Source: Punica granatum (Eukaryota; Streptophyta; Magnoliopsida; Myrtales; Lythraceae). From it: a stretch of DNA of 64,000 nucleotides. Made by a program: the position numbers and the translations under genes. The number at the start of each line of letters is the position of its first letter. The first letter of the stretch is position 1. Shown here in pieces: positions 43,947 to 54,006 of the stretch. The notes beneath the pieces are model-generated. The model had not been told where the DNA came from and made no database searches. It saw nothing but the letters and a program-made list of their open reading frames with translations. Location: contig NC_045127.1 of the NCBI RefSeq assembly GCF_007655135.1, positions 54,663,051 through 54,727,050 of the forward strand, given 5' to 3'.

Positions 43947-46900
43947 ATGAGCAGAGAAAACAGAGGAGGAGGAGGCAATGCAAGGAGAAGGCCCAACAGC
44001 ATCTTCACCGCAATGTCCGTGGTCCACGTGGACGATGACGACGACGACGAAGAGGAGGAGGGTGGAGAGGTCGATGGCGGGGCAGACCCCGGTGAGGTCT
44101 ATTTCGCCGAGAAGATCCTATCCAATGGAGACTTCTACACGGGGCAATGGGCCGATGACCTTCCCCATGGCCGCGGGAAGTACCTCTGGACTGACGGTTG
44201 TATGTACGTGGGTGAGTGGCGGAAGGGGAAGACGATGGGGCGAGGCAAGTTCTGCTGGCCCAGCGGTGCCACCTACGAGGGCGAGTTCAAGAACGGGTAC
44301 ATGGATGGTAAGGGGACCTACACGGGTCCCGCCGGGGACACTTACCGGGGCACCTGGGTGATGAACTTGAAGCATGGCCAGGGGATGAAGCGCTATGGGA
44401 ATGGGGATCACTACGAGGGCGAGTGGAGGAAGGGGCTGCAGGATGGGCACGGGAAGTACCAGTGGAAGAATGGGAATCAATACGTCGGGCAGTGGAGAAA
44501 CGGGGTTATCAACGGAAACGGGACGATGTTCTGGAACAATGGGAACCGGTATGATGGGGAATGGGAGGATGGGTTGCCTGGAGGGAACGGAACATTCCGG
44601 TGGGCAGATGGGAGTTTCTTTGTCGGTGTGTGGAGTAGGGATGCGGAGGAGCAGAACGGGACTTATTACCCGTCAAGCTCTATTCCGGGGAGTCTCGAGT
44701 TCGACCCCCAGAAGCTGTTCTCCTTTGATTTAAAGGAGTTCAAGACTTCCACCGCCGAGAAACTGTCGGTGTTGCCACTGCAAAAAATGCAGCAGCAGCA
44801 GAATACGGTTTTGAGGGTCCTGAAAGGGGCTGATAAGCCGAAGAAGGTCGCGGGCGATGGGAGGGTCTATAATTACAGTTGGAGCTCCGATGGGACCAGT
44901 GATAACGGGCACAGCGATGAAGGTTTCGGGTTTGGGGGACGTCTTAAGCTTGATGATTTCAGCCCAAGACCGACGCTTACACCGAGGAGGAGACAGCAAC
45001 AGCTAAGGATTCAACCCGTTAAGAGACAGGGGGAGTCCATCTCTAAGGGGCATAAGAACTATGATCTGATGCTAAATCTGCAGCTTGGAATCAGGTAACC
45101 AGACCTACTCATGCTTGTAACTATCTTCTTCCTTTCATGCGTCGATGTTACGGGTGAATAAGTTAAATGTTTACCAATGGTATCCCTTTCCCTCTTAACC
45201 GACAGTTCCATTTGGAATCTGCAATAGATTGTATGTACCTAATACACCGAAAACATGACTCCGGGAGAACAGATAGTCGATGAATGAATTTCGAATATAC
45301 CTGGTTCTAAAATGTTATGGAATTTGAAGGATTCTTTCCTCTATGGATCACTTTGCAGGCATTCAGTTGCAAGGCCTGGTCCAGCAACATCTCTTGATCT
45401 GAAGGCTTCAGCTTTTGACCCGAAAGAGAAGGTGTGGACGAAATTTCCTCCTGAAGGGTCGAAGCAAACTCCTCCTCACCAGTCGTGCGAGTTCAAGTGG
45501 AAGGACTATTGCCCTCTTGTCTTCAGGTCACCTCCCTTGAACAACGAATTAGAACCTATTGTTGATTCGCCGTTGGCTACTTTCTGCTAATTGAAAAGTC
45601 GCTATCTATCTGCAGGACACTCAGGAAATTGTTCAAAGTGGATGCAGCAGATTACATGATCTCTCTCTGTGGGAACGATGCTCTTCGAGAGCTCTCATCT
45701 CCAGGAAAGAGTGGAAGTTTCTTCTACCTGACCCACGATGATCGTTACATGATAAAGACCATCAAGAAAGCAGAAACTAAAGTGAGTGTATGATTCAGTC
45801 AATTTTCAGTACACGGTTCCTAGAAACATGAGAAGTAAACCCAAACTCATAAACGGAATCAATGTTGTGCAGATGCTTTTAAAGATGCTACCTGCCTACT
45901 ATACCCATGTACGAGCCTTCGAGAACACCCTTGTAACCAAGTTTTTCGGCCTTCACTGTGTGAAGCTGACAGGAGCTAACCAGAAGAAGGTAGGTGGAGA
46001 ACCCTACTAGATTGAAATCATGAAACTCGTGAATTCCTCAGACCTTTATAACTTAACTGATATGAGATGCGAATACTACATTTCCAGGTTCGGTTCGTTA
46101 TAATGGGGAATTTGTTCTGTTCAGAGTACATAGCCCACAGGCGATTTGACCTGAAAGGTTCTTCGCATGGTCGGATGACTGATATACCCGAGACAGAGAT
46201 CGACACAACCACAACTCTCAAGGATCTTGACCTCAACTTCTTGTTCAGGCTGCAGAAGGTCTGGTTTCAAGAATTCTGCAGGTTAACTGACTTTCCTTTC
46301 CCGGTCATCATCCTGGGCTCATCGCTTCATTCCCATTATCGTAGTGTCACCACATTTGAGTGCTGACAGTGCTTGATTCTGCAGGCAGGTAGACAGGGAT
46401 TGCGAGTTCCTCGAGCAGGAAAGGATAATGGATTACAGTCTCCTAGTCGGTCTTCACTTTCGAGCAATAACTGAAAAGGATGGTTCTCTTCTGGCTGAGC
46501 CTTGTTCTGCGGGAACTCAAATTCCTAGAGGTTCACTACTATGTTCGATTTTACCTCATTTCTATTGATCTTGATATAACAGATGATATAATTCTTGCTG
46601 AGGTTTCAAGTGAATGTTTCTTCAGGGAATCGATCAGACACCAATCCCGACATGTTGGGATCTCACCTTTCTACTGTGTCAATAGATCAGAACATTTTGG
46701 ACCCTTCAAGGTAAAGTTGGCAAAGTACTCGAGTCCCAAATCCAGCAATGGATTTTTTTTTTTTTGAGCATGAAATATGAATCATGCTTATTTGGATACA
46801 GGTCTAACATGCTTTTTGTGATTAACAGCAGATGGGCTTCGATAAAATTGGGTAGTAACATGCCTGCTCGGGCAGAACTAATTCTAAGGAGGATGGATTT

Positions 46901-47120
46901 TGATTCCCAGCTGATCGGAGAACCGTCTGGAGAGTTATATGATGTCATCCTCTTTTTTGGTATAATAGACATCTTGCAGGACTACGACATCACCAAGAAG
47001 CTCGAGCATGCATACAAATCAATCCAACATGATCCAACTTCTATCTCAGCAGTCGATCCAAAGCAGTACTCGAGACGTTTCCGGGATTTCATATTCAGAG
47101 CCTTCATTGAAGACACCTGA
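43947..47120 (+). CDS. PIP5K: phosphatidylinositol-4-phosphate 5-kinase with MORN repeats (PIP5K4-6 clade), 8 exons
   Basis: Exons are 43947-45094, 45359-45526, 45616-45781, 45873-45989, 46088-46281, 46385-46530, 46626-46710 and 46832-47120, all GT-AG and in frame, for 770 aa. Upstream of 43947 the frame is open only to a GTG. Residues ~1-50 hold [11 protein letters not shown] and an acidic run of D and E. About eight MORN repeats follow (about 60-245, each Y-x-G-x-W...G-x-G), typical of plant type B PIP5Ks and involved in membrane/lipid contact and regulation. The kinase domain (from about residue 400) shows MIKTIKKAE (catalytic Lys), [11 protein letters not shown], the catalytic [12 protein letters not shown] and the activation-loop region [15 protein letters not shown]. 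It makes PI(4,5)P2 from PI4P at the plasma membrane. The N-terminus resembles PIP5K4/5/6. Confidence 0.94.
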
Positions 47121-48434
47121 GAATCGCTTTCTCCTGAATCGTTGTCACATTTTGCTTGCTGGGCATCCGTGTATAGTCATCCACAGCAGATTTGCCCAAC
47201 TGTAGGTCGTCGAGGCAATTCCTCAAGCTGTTGGTGAAGAGATCTGGGTAACATGATCTTGAGATCGGACTCCGTGACAACAGATACTTATTGTCAGGGT
47301 AAATAGGTGAAGACTTTGACAGGGTAGCTTGTTTCGAATTGTAAATGCACTGACTTGCAGGGGCTAACCCGATTTTTGAATTGTTTTCTTCTTTGAAACT
47401 GAAATCGTCGCAGAACAATGTACAGGAAATTGGTCGAGGTCGAGTCTTTCATATGGTCAGTGATTGCTATGATAAAAGAAACAGCAGAGATTTACAAACT
47501 CAGGGTTAAGTGGTAGAACGTTCGAACTTGAGGGAATTATATGTATCCCATTGTACTTAAGTCTCCGAAGAAGGGCCTATTTTTACATGTATCTAGGAGA
47601 GACTAGTAGTAGAAGTAAATACTGACATCTTCGGGCAAGTTGTTCGATGCTTTATTCTAACCCAGATGTTGCTGTGGTTTTGGCTTGTACTAGGTTCATC
47701 CTGCTTGTTCTGCTTCTTCTCTAATCTCACTCCTCACCTGCAATTTCAGCAGCTTTTTCCGGTTAGCACCCGAGAGAAAAGGGCATGCTAGAAAAAAAAA
47801 AAAACAGTTAGTTCGGGCAGAATTGCTTGGATAGGAAATCTCATCTCAGCTGAAAAATATGGAAAGATCTCGACTTGACCAGAAAAGAAACTAACATTAC
47901 AAGTAGTTAAAAAAAACCAACAAAGACCACCAAATTTGCCATTATGCCTATGAAAGTCGATATCGAATGAAGACATATGGAAAAACATTGGCTTCTGTGT
48001 GAACGCCTCTAGATAAGAATTGGCACAATACATCAGTTGGGCCCATCAAGTTTGCATCTTAAGGCAGCCAATTTGGTCCGTGAAACTCACATCTTGAGAC
48101 CACTTCGATCGGTGAACTACTGTCAAAGATGGAACACTTTAAGCAAAATTTAAACGCAGGTTAGAGCAAGAGCAAACAATTATTATAGATGCAAGCATTG
48201 CAATCGCAACTTGCATTTGACAACGCGAAAAAATATATTAAAACTCAAAAGGTTGATGCTTTCGCTTTATCTTCTTCTTCTAAAGAAAAAAAATCGACAA
48301 GGGTGTCGCAACTCGAGTCGCTTTCTTGCCGATGAATCCGCTTTTCTTACTGTTGCTCTGTCTTCCCAAACATCAACAATAGATGATTATTATCAATTCG
48401 AGTATGAAAACAAATCAATGAAATATCCATCTGT
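47121..48434. other. 3' flanks of two convergent genes
   Basis: PIP5K (+) and the LRP1-like gene (-) converge here. The region presumably holds both 3' UTRs. Nothing else is recognisable. Confidence 0.5.
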
Positions 48435-48862
48435 TCATTCTGCAATTTGCAACCGTGTAAACGTGTAATTAAAGATCAATCCTTTTAAGTGAAATTTGGT
48501 ACCTCCGAGCAACCTCTGGGAACCCGAGGCTGCTGCGAAAGCATTGGACGGGTTGACTATCGGGGGAGGAGGAGAGGAGTCACGATCTCTCATGCTGGTG
48601 GTCCCTTCCTCGAGCCGGAGTTTTGAGATAGAAGCGATGGAGCCTGAGCTGTTTTTGGCGCCGGTCCCGTGATCGTAGAGGTAGCCCTTGAAGACGTGCC
48701 CGCTAATGCTGACAGTCGCCTGGTAAGCGAGTTCAGCAGCATTGTCGCTGATTGCAGTCACTCTGATGCACCGGAAGACCGCCGGAGCTCGGACTTGACT
48801 CGGCAAGGATTGCTTGAAGCTAGCGTCTGCACAAAGCGTTTCAATTATCAATTCAATAGCAT

Positions 48863-48898
<36 letters not shown>

Positions 48899-49562
48899 GA
48901 CCTTGACGGAAAGGGCTGGATTCAAAGCTTCTAGGGGTGGCAGAATTGGAGGCGGAAGAGGCATTCTCGACCCTCTGTTTCTTGGCAGCGGCTCCGGAGG
49001 ACGACCCAGAAGAGCCTCCGCCGGCGAAGCTGATGCCGACCATGGCCACCTGGCGCTCCCGCCTCCGGGAGGCGGGGACCCACGTGCTCTTGACGTGGGT
49101 GGCGCAGTCGTAGCCTCTGCTCTTGCAGCAAGTCCGACACCTCCGATAACTACACTCCTTCTTGGCCCTGTTGCCGCAGTCCCGGCAGGCCCTCATATTG
49201 GAGCCACCACTGTTAACGTTCCCGTTTCCACTGCCGCCATCATCGAGCCTCTCGATCTCGATCCCCATCGGGATATTGTCCTTCTTCGCAGCAGCGAGGC
49301 TCGATGATGCCGCCTGCGGATCGGTGCTGGCTATGTCGACACAAGGGGTGGCAGCGAGGAGGGGGAAGATGCTGACACCGACCCCGAGGGCAGCGGCAGC
49401 GGAGGAGGGGATGATGGGCTGGTGGTGGTGGTGCTGCTGCTGGGGGGAGATGAAGACGACGTCACGAAGGCCCAGCATGTTGAGATGGTCGGAGGCAGAG
49501 GTGGGGATGGTGGCCGAGGCGGTGGTGGGGGCGTAGTTGAAGAGGTGGTGGGTGGCGGCCAT
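48435..49562 (-). CDS. LRP1: SHI/SRS-family zinc-finger transcription factor, LRP1-like, 2 exons
   Basis: Minus-strand exons are 49562-48902 and 48826-48435 (donor CAAG|GTCCTC, acceptor GTGCAG|ACG), giving 350 aa. The N-terminus contains MLGLRDVVF and a Gln/His-rich run, then ALGVGVSIFPLL, as in LATERAL ROOT PRIMORDIUM 1. The RING-like zinc finger (about residues 124-155) has the C-x2-C-x7-C series: CRDCGNRAKKEC, CRTCCKSRGYDC, THVKSTWVPASRRRER. The second conserved domain, called IGGH in most members, appears in exon 2 as ISGHVFKGYLYDHG (Ser for the second Gly). Known of the family: nuclear activators of YUCCA auxin-biosynthesis genes, acting in gynoecium, leaf and lateral-root development. 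An alternative start at MLGLRDV, 28 residues in, is possible. The intron is 75 nt, in frame and stop-free. Confidence 0.9.
48827..48901 (-). other. 75-nt in-frame intron of LRP1-like gene with (CT)n
   Basis: Sequence on the minus strand is GT, then CCTCTC and (CT)n for about 35 nt, then ATGCTATTGAATTG... ending TTTGTGCAG. Its length is divisible by three and it has no stop in the gene frame, so retention would add 25 residues between the zinc finger and the second domain. Homology to other SRS proteins favours splicing as the main form. Confidence 0.6.
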
Positions 49563-50463
49563 GCACGGAGCAGTGGGGGTGGGGGAGGCCGTTAGTGGCA
49601 GAGCAGTGGAAGGAGGAGCAGTGGGTGGCAGGGCAGGTTGAAAACTGCTGCTGCTGCTGATGCTGATGCTGCAACTCTCTTGATGGAAATGGAATTGTGG
49701 GTAATAATTGCATCAAGTGCTTGTTTAATTATGAGACTAACAGAGATGAGAGAGAGCAGAGAGAGACGATGGAAGAAGACGGAGGAGGAGGAGGAGGAGA
49801 AAGAGGGAATAGGGAGCTAAAATGGGAGCTGATCTAACAAGGTAACAGCTACTCCATCCACCATTAATAATAACAGACAGAAGCAAAGCAAGCAGCCAAA
49901 ACTGCAGCTGAAGGTTTACTTCCCTTTTTTGGGTAATTTGATTTTAAGGCACTGGACTTTGACTCTGCTTCCACTTTGCTCCCTGAAGTTTTTCTTTTTC
50001 CTAGTATGCCATCACGAAGTTCGGGGTTTTTATCCCACTTCACACCGCAACGACCAATGACTTGGTATGAAGAGATTAACAAACAATCAGACGACTATGC
50101 ATTCGGTTCATGCTTCTCTCTAACTTGAGAGTGTTCGGCGGAGGAATAGACTTGAGGATTTATGTACAATGTAAAATTTTTTTCTTTTCTTTTTTGAGTA
50201 ATAATAGTGGATAGCACTGATGGTAACATTGTCGTCTTTCGCTACACAATGTTCGAGCTCTCGTGTTTAACCGCGAACATATCATACAAACCGAACAACA
50301 CTCTCGTGTTCAACTGTGAACATATCAAACGAACGGAACAAGTACTGACCCTGTCAGCGTAGCACCACCATGGACTTAGTATAATTCACAGATACCTGAT
50401 ATGATCCCAGGCTCAAGTCAAAGAACCCACCTAGCATATGTGGGGATTCAAACTCAAGACTTT

Positions 50464-50534
50464 GGGGTCTCTAAACTACATGGGAGTGATGGTCTAATGG
50501 TTTCAAGCTCACTCTCATATGGTTTAGAGACCCC
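50464..50534. repeat. inverted repeat with 26-nt arms and 19-nt loop
   Basis: Left arm GGGGTCTCTAAACTACATGG + GAGTGA (50464-50489); right arm TCACTCTCATATGGTTTAGA + GACCCC (50509-50534). Reverse-complementing the right arm gives GGGGTCTCTAAACCATATGA + GAGTGA, which differs from the left arm at only a few positions. A transcript from either strand would fold into one hairpin. Confidence 0.7.
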
Positions 50535-51253
50535 TAATGGTCAATGGGAATTGCTATGGTAGTATGACACTGGAGATTGAGCGTTTTTTGTTCTTTTGCA
50601 TCGCGCGAAATTGTTGAATTAAAGCGCAAAAAAGTTATTACGCTTTAGTTGACCGATTTCGCAAAAGATAAATTCTTTTGGTACGAAACTATTAAATTGC
50701 ATAATATTATTTATCTTGTACAAACATATGAAGATAATTTTTTAGTGCTAAATGAAAGATTTATTGCGCAAAAAGTTTTCACACTTTGAGTCGATAGTTT
50801 GACATGAAAAAATTCAAAGAGTTAATATGTGAAAAGTTTTAGTTAATTCAAATTTTCGCCCTTTAATTCAATAATTTTGTACTTTAAAAGAATCGCCGTT
50901 ATGCGAAATCATTGAATTAAAGTGATTTTTTTTGCACTTTAATTTATTATTTTTGCTCAATACAAAATGATAAAAACGACTATTGAACCTCTGGCCACGT
51001 GACCATAGAATTTATATATAGAATTTTCATATGTCGAATTACCCATTATTATTGATTCCAAAGATTCTATAAATTTTGACATGATAGCTGAATAATAATT
51101 GATAATATTTATGACTGAATTTTTGGACATCCTTTGATAGATCAGAGATTTGAGTTAAACTGAAGCCTATTTTCGGTTTTTTTTTTTTTCGAATTTTCAC
51201 TTTTCAGTTGATTTGTCATGGTGTAATATTGCAGAGCGAACAAAATAAGAGGC

Positions 51254-51280
51254 GGGTGGGGGTGGGGGTGGGGGTGGGGG
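51254..51280 (+). repeat. (GGGGGT)n G-rich tract, G-quadruplex motif
   Basis: Five G runs of three to five residues separated by single T residues. This matches the strict G-quadruplex pattern with one-base loops, among the most stable kinds. Confidence 0.85.
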
Positions 51281-51425
51281 AGTAGAAACAAAACAAAATG
51301 GAGGGGCAGTGAGTCCAGTCCGGCACCAGAAAATCGCTGACTCCCACTAAAGTCAAATTCATTTCCGCAATCTATCTATCCATCCGTCCCCATCTTCCTC
51401 TATATATTATCTACATTATATGGAG

Positions 51426-51992
51426 AAAAGTACAAAAATTCCTTATAGTTTAAGTTTGAGAAGAATTGGACCATGTAATTTTTTCATGAATAAATAACAT
51501 CTTATGGTTCATTTTGTGAGACATAATATATCTCATCGTTAAATTTTTTGTCACTTTTAATCAAAAAATATTTGCCATTATAATCCTTAAACTTTCAACT
51601 TTTTTCAATTTGGTCCTAAAATTTGGAAAGGGAGGGACCGAGGCCTTTGGTCGGCCACCACGCCCCCAAATTGACCGAGATCTCACGAGATTCCGATTGA
51701 TTTCGAGGCTTGGGCCACCAATCAGCGATCCCGACCCCACCCTTGAGGTTTCCGACGACCCAAGCCCCTTCCCTCCTGTTTTATGTATTTTAAGACCAAA
51801 TTGCAAAAAAGTTAAAACTTAAGGGCAATAATAAAAAAGAAAAGTTTGAGGACCAAGAGGGATGAAAAAATTAATAATGAGGTCAATTATGTCTCACGAA
51901 ATAAGCCACAATATGTTATTTATCTTTAAAAAAAAATCACATTATGTAATTTATCTCAACCTCAACCACAAATCCATGATTTTTGTACTTTT
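51426..51992. mobile_element. non-autonomous element with ~150-bp terminal inverted repeats
   Basis: Left end AAAAGTACAAAAATTCC and right end ATGATTTTTGTACTTTT are inverted. Similarity continues inward for roughly 150 bp (left ...GACCATGTAATTTTTTCATG...; right ...ATCACATTATGTAATTTATC...), including TGTGAGACATAAT against ATTATGTCTCACG. The GC-rich core (51635-51775) encodes nothing recognisable. Long TIRs without a transposase suggest a Mutator-like or foldback element. Target-site duplications were not evident. Confidence 0.6.
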
Positions 51993-52847
51993 TTGCTATT
52001 ATATATATATATATTTTTTTCTAGATATATAAGAAATGAATTTCACGAAGAGAGCGATAACACTGGCTGTGGCTATATACCTGGTACATGTGAGCCCTTA
52101 CTTACATCACCTTTTTAATCCCATGCCCATGCCGACAATCTCTTCTATTCTTTTATTTTATTTTTATTTATTTTTCTGATGATGAGCCATTTCGATTAGT
52201 AATGTGACTTCATCATAGATGGATTCATCACCAGTCCTGATTTTCACTTATCAACAACAACTGAGGTAGCTCGGTCACTTGACATGATGATTATGACACA
52301 CCGCCAAACAATTCCAAGGACCACTGCAATCAAACAGTCCTGCCACTAGCCGCGATCTCGGGCGTACATGAGCCGGGCCACATATTGAAGTACGTGAAAG
52401 AGTTTCTTACTAGTTGGAAGGTGGAATCATTAGGGGGGGTAGGTTAGGTATAGTCCCCCCTAGTCTCATAAGTCTAAGGGTCTAGGCCTAGCCTAGTAGT
52501 CTAAAGCCACTAAAAAGAGAAATGCCCTCGCCACAGAAGAAAAGGGACCCCGTGTGGGACCCCTCACTAATTTGGGTCTATTCCAAAGCTATAGGATAGG
52601 GCATAGGGCCTACACAATACATACAGCAGCCTAGCCTTAGGCCCATTCAAAACGGTCGCGGGGGAGGGGGATCTGTATTTCCTAGCCACCCTATCAATGC
52701 TAATAGCCCCTTTAGCAATTGCGTATAGGGCCCCCCACTATTGCTATTTGTTGCCGTGGCATTGGATCTGCATCGCGCCTCCCCGCCCCACACCCCAAGA
52801 AAAAATTAGGAGGAAATGGAAGGGGGGAAAAAAAGAAGAAGAAGAAG

Positions 52848-54006
52848 AAGAATGATGGCAATTATCTTAAAATTTTATTATTTTTAAAATTTAAGTCCTA
52901 TAATTTTAATTTTGTAAAAATCAGTCTACATTATTTAAAAATGTGACAATTTTGATTCGTTCCATAACTGATCGTCACAGAGGCGATGATCTGGACTTAA
53001 CGCCATTAAAATTGTCCGAGTTGGTCATTTTATTGCCTGGGTGGCAATTTTTCAAGGATTAAAATTTTTAAAAAAAGAAGAAGAAGAAGAAGAAAAATCA
53101 AAAGTAAAAAATAAGAAAAAATAATTCAGTCCCTTTTCGAATTAGGTTACTACCAGGGGTGGGGGCTTCGCCAGTAATCCACACCCCAAGGATGGGTCGT
53201 CGACAACCTGCACCGCACCCATGACATTAGAGATCCGGAGTGGGATCTCTCAAAATCAAAAAAAAAAAAAGAAATTATGTCCTGCTCATCGGCTTCCTTT
53301 TGGTTTGCCAGAAAGCTTTAAATCTAGCCTCCGTCAACATCACGAATCTCCATGTTCATTAGTGTATGTGCTGATTGTAAACCTTTTGTCTTCTTCTTAG
53401 GTAAATTTGCCTTTATAAGAGCTCGAAGAAGCTCAAATTATTCTCCAAATCCACTTCATTCTTGGAAAATTTTCGGCTTTCAGACTTGATTCTTGTTTTC
53501 TTGGTGAACTAATGGAGATTGAGATTATTTTTTTTGACTTTCTTGGAAAGATTTTGGCTTTCAAATCTTAGGGATTTGATAGAGAAAGGCATAGTGGAGA
53601 GTTTCTTTGGTGGTTGATTTAAGCGAGTGGCGCTTCCCCGGCGACCTCAGGTGTGGTGGCTGCTGGCAAGAGCCAACCTCTCCTTCTTCACCTTTGATAT
53701 TTTTTTTTTAAACGAAAAACTTGGCCCTTTCTCAGGCTGGCTCCATCGGTGGCCCCTGGTCCCGGGATGGGGTTGTCGATGGCCAGAAACCACATCTCAG
53801 GGGTGGGGTCCCAACCCTAGAAACCACCCTGCTCGAGAGGGGGCTGGGTTTTTTTTTTTTTTTTTTCCCCCCTTGTTTAATTTTATGTAATTTTAATTTT
53901 CTCAAATAAGAAATTGTCCGATTTTTAAACGATTTAGGATTGATTTTTGCAAAGTAAAACTTATGGGATTCGAGTTCAAAAAATGACAAATTTTTAAGAC
54001 TATCAC
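52848..54006. mobile_element. non-autonomous element with diverged ~100-bp terminal inverted repeats
   Basis: The left end (about 52852-52962) and the reverse complement of the right end (54006-53900) share, in order, ATCTTAAAATTTT-like, CCTATAATTTTAATTTTG/CCCATAAGTTTTACTTTG, CAAAAATCARTC, TTTAAAAAT and GACAATTT. The core is partly GC-rich (53150-53230 and 53735-53850: repeated GGGGTGGGGTCCC-like words), with a ~300-bp coding-looking but unrecognised middle (53330-53640). The GC-rich core resembles that of the neighbouring element, so the two may be related. Confidence 0.5.

Noticed and set aside
53627..53909. Open frames in the GC-rich core of the TIR element
   Set aside because: They end in a T-run encoding Phe residues and match no family; treated as transposon filler.
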